A stretch of DNA of 64,000 nucleotides, from NCBI RefSeq assembly GCF_024172085.1, contig NZ_JAMZDZ010000001.1:7316001-7380000 (forward strand), read 5' to 3'. Within the stretch, counting starts at the first letter, position 1. Each line of letters starts with the position of its first letter. Positions 53,005 through 62,000 of this stretch are shown in pieces. The notes under the pieces were generated by a model. The model did not search any database, was not told the origin of the DNA, and saw only the letters and a program-made list of their open reading frames with translations. This DNA is from Hamadaea flava. Its GTDB lineage: Bacteria; Actinomycetota; Actinomycetes; Mycobacteriales; Micromonosporaceae. The position numbers were made by a program, and so were the translations under genes.

Positions 53005-53592
53005 ATGTTGAAGATCGTTGTTTTCGGGGCGGACGGCAAAGCCGGCAGCGCTGCCGCCGCCGAGGCGAAGTCCCGTGGTCACCAGGTCACCTCGCTCGAC
53101 CGGCCGGACACCGACGTCACCGATCCGACCGTCGTGGCCGGCGGCGCGGCCGGGCACGACGTGGCGATCATGGCGGCGGCCGATCCCACCGCCGATCCCG
53201 CGGTGTTCTTCCGCTCGGCCGCGGAGAGCCTCATCACCGGGTTGGGTCAGGCCGGGGTCAACCGGCTCGTCTGGATGAGCCTGGCGTCGCTGCTGCCCGA
53301 CGCCAACGGCGTACGGCTGATGGACATGGACGGGTTCCCGGCCGAGTTCCAGCCGTTCTCGCTGGCACATCGGGCGGCCTTGGAGATCGTGCGCGGCTCC
53401 GACCTCGACTGGGTCGCGGTCAGCCCCGCCGGCAACTTCGACACTGGCGGACAGCCTGTCGGTGCGTACAAGATCAAGGAGGGTGACCTGACCGCGAGCG
53501 TCACGTATCCCGATCTCGCGCGGGCGCTGATCGACGAGGCCGAGCGCGAGCAGTTCCGCCGCACGCACATCGGGGTGGTCGGCGCGCTGTAG
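53005..53592 (+). CDS. NAD(P)-binding NmrA/atypical SDR protein
   Basis: 195 residues with an N-terminal dinucleotide-binding motif KIVVFGADGKAGSAAAAEAKSRGHQV, a DVTDP acidic turn, and the closing region WVAVSPAGNFDTGGQPVGAY ... ASVTYPDLARALIDEAE seen in the SDR_a5/YwnB-like group. It lacks the YxxxK pair of classical SDRs, as expected for this group. Start ATG 53005 (MLKIVVFG) is preferred over in-frame ATG 52981. Divergent from HxlR, so probably induced by electrophilic or quinone stress. Confidence 0.8.
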   Translation: MLKIVVFGADGKAGSAAAAEAKSRGHQVTSLDRPDTDVTDPTVVAGGAAGHDVAIMAAADPTADPAVFFRSAAESLITGLGQAGVNRLVWMSLASLLPDANGVRLMDMDGFPAEFQPFSLAHRAALEIVRGSDLDWVAVSPAGNFDTGGQPVGAYKIKEGDLTASVTYPDLARALIDEAEREQFRRTHIGVVGAL

Positions 53593-53601
53593 CCGGTGAA
53601 C

Positions 53602-53629
53602 GCCGGCTCACGGCTCGCCGTGAGCCGGC
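53602..53629. terminator. Bidirectional terminator at convergent gene ends
   Basis: Perfect 12-bp arms GCCGGCTCACGG (53602-53613) and its complement (53618-53629) with a 4-nt loop, overlapping the last codons of the minus-strand methyltransferase gene and 10 nt after the NmrA-like stop. Confidence 0.7.
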
Positions 53630-54363
53630 ACGCCCAGGGTGAGGTACGCGAAGCCCATCACCCCGCGATGCCCGCGCAGCCAGATCGACCGCTGTGCGTC
53701 GAGCTTGTCCCGCAGACCGGCGGTCTCGGGATGATCTGGATGATCGAGGATCCATTCCTCGATGTCGGCCGCCAGCCCGGACTCGAACTCTGCCCACTCG
53801 TCCGCGGTCGCGGTTCCGATCCGCAACGGCCGGAACCCGGCGGTCACCGCCGCGTCGACCAGATCCGCGAGGTACAGACAGGCGTCAGCGTCGATGCCCG
53901 GCCACATCCGGCCGAGCTCGGCCTCCGTCGGCGGCCGCTCCCAGAACTCTGCGCCGAACAGCAGCCGCCCGCCCGGGTGGACCAGCTTCCTCAGCTCCGC
54001 CAACGCCTCCGAGATCGTGCCGAAGGCCTGATAGGCGCCGATGCTGATCACCAGGTCGGCGGCCTGCGCGTGCCGCCCCGCCTCACCGGCCACAAAGGAC
54101 GCTCGGTCGGCCAGGCCGCGCTGTTCAGCCGAGGCCCGGCCCCGGTCCAGATCCGGGCCGTGCGTGTCGATCGCCACCCCCTGCGCCTCGGGCAGCGCGG
54201 TCAGCAACCGCAGCAGCAACTCGCCCCACCCCGAGCCGACGTCGACGATGGTCGCCGGTCGGCGGACGGCCAGCCCGGCCACCAGATCCGCCGCCCGCTG
54301 CGCGGACAGCGGCGCCATGAACTGCAACTGCGAGCCCGTGCCGAGCGCTGGGGGATCGATCAT
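53608..54363 (-). CDS. SAM-dependent methyltransferase
   Basis: 251 residues with motif I ATIVDVGSGWGELLLRLL (37-54), acidic GVAIDTHGPDLDRG after strand 2, ADLVISIGAYQAFG (motif II) and VHPGGRLLFGAEFWERPP after strand 5. The early QLQFMAPLSAQRAADLV segment resembles actinobacterial small-molecule methyltransferases annotated only as class I. A TAGCCT box begins 12 nt before ATG 54363. It stands alone, convergent with the NmrA-like gene. Substrate unknown. Confidence 0.8.
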   Translation of the reverse strand: MIDPPALGTGSQLQFMAPLSAQRAADLVAGLAVRRPATIVDVGSGWGELLLRLLTALPEAQGVAIDTHGPDLDRGRASAEQRGLADRASFVAGEAGRHAQAADLVISIGAYQAFGTISEALAELRKLVHPGGRLLFGAEFWERPPTEAELGRMWPGIDADACLYLADLVDAAVTAGFRPLRIGTATADEWAEFESGLAADIEEWILDHPDHPETAGLRDKLDAQRSIWLRGHRGVMGFAYLTLGVPAHGEP

Positions 54364-54369
54364 CGCGCG

Positions 54370-54375
54370 AGGCTA
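54370..54375 (-). promoter_or_regulatory. -10 box of the methyltransferase gene at 53608-54363
   Basis: TAGCCT on the minus strand begins 12 nt upstream of ATG 54363. Confidence 0.45.
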
Positions 54376-54517
54376 TTCGAGCTGGTACGCAGAGCGCCAC
54401 CGATTTGCGGGGCGACTCGACGTCCCCTTCTGAGCAGCGGCTGGCCGCCTCTCGCCTCAGTTCGTCCGTAGGCCCGTTTTGTGCCAAGATGGTAGGCCGC
54501 CCATTCCCGGAGGACGA

Positions 54518-55033
54518 GTGAATACTCCACAGATTCCGTCACCCACGTCGAGGTTGGCGTTTCGGCTGATGACCGCCGACGACCTCGACGACATGGCCGG
54601 ACTGCTCGGCGATCCCGCGGTGATGCGGTACTACCCCAGCCCGAAGACGCGGGCCGAGGCGCTCGCGTGGATCGAGTGGAACCAGCGGCTCTACCGGGAG
54701 CACGGGTATGGGCTGTGGGTGGTCACGCTGCTGGACACCGGCGAGTTCGTCGGTGACTGCGGGCTCACGCCGCAGGAGATCGAGGGCGTGGTCGAGCTGG
54801 AGGTCGGCTACCACGTCCGGACGGATCTGCAGGGATTGGGATACGCGACCGAAGCCGCGGCGGCATGCCGCGACTACGCGCGGGACGTCCTCGGGGCGGA
54901 GCGGCTCATCGCGATTATCCGGCCGGACAACCGGCCGTCGCAGCGGGTTGCGGAGAAGATCGGACTGCCGTTGGAGCGTATGGCTATGTCACGGTCGGGG
55001 TTGCCGGTGCAGGTGCATGCCACGGCGTTCTGA
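54518..55033 (+). CDS. GNAT-family N-acetyltransferase (RimJ-like)
   Basis: 171 residues: FRLMTADDLDDMAGLLGDPAVMRYYPSPKT at the start, VVELEVGYHVRTDLQGLGYATEAAAACRDYA (motif A with QGLGYA) and IIRPDNRPSQRVAEKIGLPLERM (motif B), the RimJ/RimL pattern of Acetyltransf_3. GTG 54518 lies seven bases after CGGAGG. Another acetyltransferase gene follows 124 bp downstream in the same direction but is of a different GNAT subfamily. Confidence 0.83.
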   Translation: MNTPQIPSPTSRLAFRLMTADDLDDMAGLLGDPAVMRYYPSPKTRAEALAWIEWNQRLYREHGYGLWVVTLLDTGEFVGDCGLTPQEIEGVVELEVGYHVRTDLQGLGYATEAAAACRDYARDVLGAERLIAIIRPDNRPSQRVAEKIGLPLERMAMSRSGLPVQVHATAF

Positions 55034-55145
55034 CAACCTTGCGGCGTGAGCCCTTGGGTCGTGGCATCGGCCGCTGCTGGGCCCCCGTGGTCGGGGACTG
55101 GCGGTTCGCGGCGCTGGCCGCTGGATCCAGTCTTTGCCGATCTTG

Positions 55146-55151
55146 TAGGTT
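55146..55151 (+). promoter_or_regulatory. -10 box of the GNAT gene at 55158
   Basis: TAGGTT begins 12 nt before GTG 55158. Confidence 0.45.
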
Positions 55152-55157
55152 CCTGGC

Positions 55158-55628
55158 GTGAGTGATGACGGCGAGACACGGATCCGATTCGCGGAGGAGG
55201 CAGACGCAGGCGTGATCGCGCGCATCCACATGACCTCCCGGTCGGCGACCATGCCCTATCTGCCCCCGCAGAAGCGCAATCATGAGCAGGTGACCCGATG
55301 GGTCCAGGACGTCCTGCTCAAGCACTGCCGTACCTGGGTCGCAGTGCGTGATGCGGAGATCGTCGGCTACGCGGCCCTTGACGGTGACCTGCTCGAACAC
55401 CTCTATCTACGCCCGGACGTCCGTCGGACGGGAATCGGCACGCTGCTGCTCGACGAGGTCAGGCGGCACAGCCGCGGCGGGGTGTCCCTGCACGTCTTTC
55501 AGCAGAACACCGAGGCCCGCGCGTTCTACGAGCGCCACGGTTTCACCGTCCTCGACACGAACGACGGTGATCGCAACATGGAGAACCTGCCCGACATGAC
55601 GCTTCGCTGGACGCCGCGGCTGCCTTGA
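55158..55628 (+). CDS. GNAT-family N-acetyltransferase
   Basis: 156 residues of the Acetyltransf_1 type: TRIRFAEEADAGVIARIHMTS, then EIVGYAALDGDLLEHLYLRPDVRRTGIGTLLLDEVRRH (motif A with RRTGIG) and LHVFQQNTEARAFYERHGFTVLDTN (motif B). Start GTG 55158 is set by the 12-nt spacing to TAGGTT; no ribosome binding site is visible. Acceptor unknown. Confidence 0.83.
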   Translation: MSDDGETRIRFAEEADAGVIARIHMTSRSATMPYLPPQKRNHEQVTRWVQDVLLKHCRTWVAVRDAEIVGYAALDGDLLEHLYLRPDVRRTGIGTLLLDEVRRHSRGGVSLHVFQQNTEARAFYERHGFTVLDTNDGDRNMENLPDMTLRWTPRLP

Positions 55629-55763
55629 AGATCGTCCTTCGGCGCATTGCATCCTCCCCGGGAAGTCCTGAACGGACCTCGCCGGCGGGGATGCTATTCC
55701 GTCGAATCGCTCCGCGCGATCGTTCACCATCACTCCCTCCCACCGCCGCGCGTGCTCGATGTG

Positions 55764-55816
55764 GATCACGGTTACGCATGCCAAACCGGCTCGGTGAAGC
55801 ATGCGTAACCGTGATC
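55764..55816. repeat. Perfect 18-bp inverted repeat
   Basis: GATCACGGTTACGCATGC (55764-55781) and its exact complement (55799-55816) flank a 17-nt loop, 135 bp after the GNAT stop. It could be the terminator of that gene or a dispersed palindromic element. Confidence 0.8.
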
Positions 55817-55982
55817 TGCACCCGGTCGCGTCGACGCGTACGCGGGGGGAGCGGGGGAGCGGAGGGAGTGGCGGCTGCAGGGGATGTTCAGCCGAGTGCG
55901 GGGAGTGGTTGAACGCTCACGCTTCATAACGATTCGATGTACGCGAATTTTCGCCGCCAAGCGCCGCGATATCTAACTGGAT

Positions 55983-56002
55983 ACATCGCCATCCGGCGAT
56001 GT
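55983..56002 (+). promoter_or_regulatory. Leader hairpin of the RHS gene
   Basis: ACATCGCC (55983-55990) and GGCGATGT (55995-56002) form an 8-bp stem with a 4-nt loop, ending 20 nt before the ribosome binding site GGAGG (56023-56027). Confidence 0.4.
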
Positions 56003-56033
56003 GACCAGGACGACTTGCGCGCGGAGGTCTGCG

Positions 56034-59000
56034 ATGCATGGCGGCTACCCCGAGATGCCCGGCCGACCCAAGACGATGTGGTCGCGCCGCTTACAGCTCA
56101 TTGCTCTGTCGCTGTCCGGGCTGATGCTGTTCACCACAGCCGCCAGCGGGGTGTCGGGCATGCAGAAGTGGACTCGGCCGGACACCCCGGGCACCACCGC
56201 TGAGGGGGCCGGTGCGTCGCCGCAGCAGGAGTGGACCGGAGCGAAGGGTTCGGGTAGCTCAACCTCTCGTGGAGGTGGGGCTGCGCAGAAGACGAACCGC
56301 GTCATCCCCGCTTCGCAGCGGTCGCGGTATCCGGAGCACGAGCTGTCGCAGGACGCCGTCGCGCCGTCCAACGTCGCCTCGGTCGAGACGGGGCCAGTGA
56401 CCAAGGCGCAGGGCTATCTGGCTGGAAGCAGCCAGGAGCTGTCCGACCGGCGGGACGCGTACCAGCAGGTTTATGTGAACCCGGACGGTACGCAGACGAC
56501 CGTGTTCTCCACCGCGCGCGTCAACTACAAGTCCGCCGCAGGCACGTGGGAGCCCATCGACGCCCGGTTGTCCGGTGACGCCGTCTCGGGCTGGCGTAAC
56601 ACCGCCGACGAGGTGCGGATCGGGTTCGCTGGTCGCGCCGACGCGCGGGCGTTGGCGAGCTTCACCGTCGCAGGTGGGCAGTCGATCGCGTACGGGTTGT
56701 CGGGCGCGGCTGCGGTCGCCGGTCGGTCCGACGGATCGCTTGTGGCGTACCAAAACGTGTTGCCTGGCATCGACGTCGAGCTTCAGTCGCTTCCGGGTGA
56801 GCTGAAGGAGACGCTCGTCCTGCGCTCGGCGGCGGCCGCGCGTAGCTATGACTTCCCGCTGCGCCTCGACGGGCTGTCCGCCTCGGTGCGTGACGGCGCG
56901 GTGGTGCTGGCCGACGCCAGCGGTACGGCGCGCGCGGTGATTCCGCCGGGCTATGTCGTGGACGCGACAGGCGCGAGCGCCCCCCAGAGTGCGGTCCGCT
57001 ATGAGCTGCTGACCGTCGGCGGCTCACCGGTGTTGCGGATGAGCGTCGACAAGGCTTGGCTGCTCGATCGAGCCCGAGTGTTCCCCGTACGCGTCGACCC
57101 GACGGTCAAACTACCGGTCGCCAGCGACGGCGCCGACTCCGCGATGTACGTCAGCGGCTCGAGTTCCGCCTCGGGTTCCAGCGAACTGCGCGTCGGCACG
57201 GTCAACGGCGTCAACACCGCGTCCTACATCAAGTTCGCCGGCCTGGTGGACCGGCTGCGGTACCACACGATCTTCGGCGCGCAGCTGGTAGTGGTCAACT
57301 ACGACTCGGACTCCTGCTCGGCCCGCCCGGTGACGGTGCACCCGGTGACCTCGGCGTGGAGCCCGGGCACCGGGTACTCGTACCCGGGTCCGTCAGTGGG
57401 CGGCTCGCTGGCGCGCAAGTCGTTCGCCCACGGCTACGTCGCCTTCGGGGAGAGCACGTCGCGTTGCCCGGCGGCGGGGGAGGTGTTCGACCTCGGCGGT
57501 TCCGGCGCGGACCTGGTGCAGCGGTGGGTCAACGGCGATCAGGCCAACTACGGCCTGTCGTTGCGGGCGCTCACCGGAGCATCGAGCGGCAAGCGGTTCG
57601 CCGGTCCGTCGACGGCCAACCCGCCCCGGTTGTACGTGACGCACAGCCCCTACAACGCGTCGTACCAGATCTCCAACCCGGTGCCCAACCCGCCGGTGCT
57701 GCAGAACCAGGACGGCCGGGTGAATGTGACGGTCACCAACCGCAGCGCCGAAGCGTGGTCCGCGGGTGGCTACTACCTCGCCTATCGCGCGTACAACGCC
57801 AGGACGGGTGCGGCGGTCGGCCAGCAGCGCGCCGCGGACCTCACGGGCAGCGTGGCACGCGGGGCGAAGGTGACGCTGAGCGCGACCATCAAACGGCTGC
57901 CGCCGGGGCGGTACTTCCTCGACTTCACCATGGTCCGCGCCGGCGGGGTGGTCTTCACCGACCACCAGGTCGCACCGGCGCGCATGGTGCTGGAGGTCAT
58001 CGACATCCCGCCGGTGGTGCAGGAGCTGTACCCGCCCAACGGCTACTCGGCGCAGACGCTGTCGCCGCAGCTGTGGGCGCGGGCGGTCGACATCGACGCG
58101 CCGCCCGGCGTCACGCTGAGCTACAAGTTCGAGGTCTGCCAGCAGACCGCCACCGGCGGCACGACCGGCTGCTTCGACTCGGGCTTCCAGGCCAAGACGG
58201 CCTGGACCGTGCCCAGCGGCAAGCTGACGTGGAGCAAGACCTTCGTCTGGAAGGTCACCGTCAAGGACGGCTCCAACGAGACGCCGTCGCCGCAGTCGAC
58301 GCTGCTCACCGCCGTGCCGCAGCCCGAGATCACGTCCCGGATCGCCGCGTCGGCCAGCGCCGAGCAGGACCGGGAGTTCGACGCGCAGACCGGCAACGTC
58401 ACGACGGTCGCGATGGACGCCACGGTCAGCACCGTGGGTCCCGAGCTGAACCTGGTACGCACCTACAACAGCCTGGACCCCCGGCGCGACAGCCTGTTCG
58501 GGGCCGGCTGGTGGACCCGGTACGACATGCGGGTCGTGGCCGACGACGACGGGTCGGGCAACGTCACCGTCACCTATCCCGACGGGCAGCAGGTGCGCTT
58601 CGGCAAGAACCCGGACGGCACCTTCGCCGCGCCGGCCGGCCGGACCGCATCGCTGACCTGGAACGGAACCGTGTGGGCGCTGACCGACAAGGCGAAGATG
58701 GTCTACCAGTTCTCCGGAGGCGGTCGCCTGGTGAAGATCACCGACGCCGCGCTGCGGTCGATCGTGCTGACCTACAGCACCACCGACGGGAAGCTGGCCC
58801 GCGCCCGGGTCTCCAACAGCCAGACGAACACCGCCGGCCGGTCGATCGTGTTCACCTGGTCCGGCAACCACATCGCCACCGTCGCCACCGATCCGGTCGG
58901 CGGCACCGCGCCGACGTGGACCTACACCTACAGCGGCGACCAGCTCACCTCGGTGTGCGCGCCGGGCAACGCGTGCACGCGGTACGCGTACACGGCCGGA

Positions 59001-62000
59001 TCGCACTATCGCAGCGGGGTGCTGGACGCGAAACCGGAGTCCTATTGGCGGCTCGGTGAGGCGCAGGGCACCGCCGCCGCCAGCGAGGTCGCCGTGAACC
59101 TCGGCAAGGACGCGGCCACCTACGCCAACGTCACGCTGGCCCAGGCCGGTGCGCTGACCGGAACCCAGGAGACCGCCGCCGGTTTCAACGGCACCTCCTC
59201 CGCTGTCACCTTGCCCAAGGGCGCGCTGAAGAAGTCCCGGGACGGCGCGGTCGAGCTGTGGTTCAAACCGACCGCGACCGGCGGCGGTGGACCGCTGCTG
59301 GGCTACCAGGACAAGGACCTGAGCGCCACCTCCACCACCGGTGTGCCGCTGCTCTACGTGGGCACCGACGGCAAGCTGTACGGGCAGTTCGGCGGGACGA
59401 CGATCGCCCCGCTGGCGTCCACCGCCACCGTCAACGACGGCCGCTGGCACCACGCCGTGCTGTCGATCATGGGCGGTACGCAGACGCTGTGGCTCGACGG
59501 CGCCAAGGCCGCTGAGCGTACGGGCATGACGGTGGAGCATTCGCTGCTCACCTTCAACCAGGTGGGCGCGGCGTACGCCACCACGCCGGCGTCCTGGCCG
59601 GGCTGGGGTTCGGCGTCGCGGCGCTACTTCACCGGCGCGATCGACGAGGTCGCCGTCTACTCCCACCCGCTGGGCCTGACGGCGGTCGCCGCGCACTACA
59701 GCTACGGCGCGGGCGCCAGCCAGCTGTCGTCGATCACCCTGCCCAGCGGCAAGGTGGCTGCCGAGTTCAGCTATGACACCGCGGCCGACCGGGTCGTCAA
59801 GCACACCGACCGGCACGGCGGCACGTGGCAGATCGGCGCCCCGCTGGTCTTCGGCGGTAACGACGACCTGCGCCGCAGCGTGCAGATCCTGGACCCGTCG
59901 AACCGCCCCTACCTGTTCGAGTACGACGGGATGACCGGCCAGCTGCTGCGCTCGGGCTCGCCGATGGGGCTGGAGACCCGCGAGGAGGACCTCTCCCTGC
60001 CGGTCGACCCGCCGGCCGAACCGCCGACCGAGGTCTGCACCGCGCCCGACCCGAGCGACCCGTCGTTCTGCACCGTCATCCCCGGGGACGCCGGCGGGCC
60101 GGTGTTCGTCCGGCATCCGCTGGAGGGCATGGCGATCCGCACGTTCGAGTACGACGCCGACGGCAACCAGACGGTGGTCACCAACGAGAACGGCGACGCC
60201 GCCCGGATGACCTACGACGCGCGCGGCAACGTCGTCTCGACGCGTACCTGCCGCACGTCGACCGTCTGCTTCACCAGCTACTCGACCTATCCGGCGACCG
60301 TGACCGACCTGTTCGATCCGCGTAACGACCTGCCGACCGAGACCCGCGACGCCCGCTCCGCCAGTGCCACCGACGCGACGTATCGCACGACGTACGCGTA
60401 CACGTCGTTCGGGGAGCTCGCCACCCAGGCGAACCCCGACGGCAGCACGGTGAGCCACACCTACAGCACCGGCGGGGAAGCGGCGTACGGCGGCGGCAGC
60501 GTCCCGGCCGGGCTGCTGCTGACCACGACCGACGCCCGCGGCAAGATCACCCGGTACGCCTACTACCAGAACGGCGACCTGTACCGCGTCACGCAGCCGT
60601 CCGGGTTGCAGACGAGCTACACGTACGACGCGCTGGGCCGGACCGCCACCGAGACCGAGATCTCTGACGCGTACCCGTCCGGGCTGGTCACGACCTACAC
60701 CTTCGACGCTCTGTCGCGGCCGGTCACGACTACCGAACCCGTGACGAGCGACGCCGTGACCGGGCAGACCCACCAGAAGAAGTCCATCACGACCTACGAC
60801 GCCGACGGCAACGTCATAAAGGTCGAGGTCGACGACGTCGCCGGCGCCGACGCCACCCGGGTGAGCACCTGGGAGTACGACGACTTCAACCACCCGGTGC
60901 GCATCGTCGACGCGGCCGGCAACGAGACCGTGAAGAACTACGACCGGTACGGCAACGAGACGACGGTCGTCGACGCCAACGGCAACCGGTACGACTACGC
61001 GTACACCGCCCGCAACGCGCTGTCGGAGGTCCGGCTGCGCGACTACAAGGGCGACGGCGGCCCGACCGTCGGCGACTACCTGACGCTGCACACCTACTCC
61101 TACGACTACGCCGGGCGGCTGGCCAGCGACACCGACGCCATGGGCCGCCGGCTGGAGTACGAGTACTACGGCGACGACCTGCTGTACCGCATCGTCATGA
61201 AGAACCTGCGCAACCCCGACGGCACGACGCGGGACTACGTCGTGGAGGAGGACACCTACGACGGGGCCGGCAACCTGTCGCGCCAGGCCGCCGCCAACGG
61301 CACCCAGGTGACCCAGCGGACCTTCACCAAGGTCGGCAACATCGCCAGTCTCGTCACCGACCCCGGCGGCCAGGCGCTGACCGCCACCTACACCTACGAC
61401 CTGATGGGCAACGTCACCCGCACGACCAGCACCGGCCGCCCGTCGAACGTGCCGTGGGTGCTCGCCACCACGACCGAGCAGACCGACTACGTCTACGACG
61501 ACACCGGCAACGCCATCCGGCAGACGGTCACCGCCGGTTCCACCACCCGCGTGAGCACCAGCACCTACGACCAGCGCGGGCTGCTGACCTCCACCACCGA
61601 CCCGCTGGGGCGCACCACCACCTACACCAACGACGAGCTCGGCCGCCGGATCAGGGCGATCTCGCCCTCGGTGAGCGTCGAGCAGGACGGCGGCGCGCCC
61701 ACCACCGTCACGCCGACGATCCTCACCGGATTCAACACGTTCGACGAAGCGGTCAGCTACCGCGACGAGCGCAGCAACATCACCCGGAACGACTACGACC
61801 AGCTCGGGCGGGTCGTCAGCAGCGTCGCGCCGTCCTACCGGGCGCCCGGCGCGCTGACCGCGACCGAGTCCACCGTCACCGCCCGCTACGACGCCGCCGG
61901 CAACATGCTCGAGAAGATGGACGGGCTCGGTCACGCCACCCGCTACACCTACGACCAGCTCGGGCGGCTCACCGCCACCGACGAGCCCGGCGCGACCGAC

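Larger units (their letters stand above)
55629..56033. other. Non-coding gap before the RHS gene
   Basis: I find no gene in these 405 bp. They hold the inverted repeat at 55764-55816, a hairpin at 55983-56002 and an AT-richer stretch (55920-55985) that likely contains the RHS promoter, though no -35/-10 pair is convincing. Confidence 0.5.
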
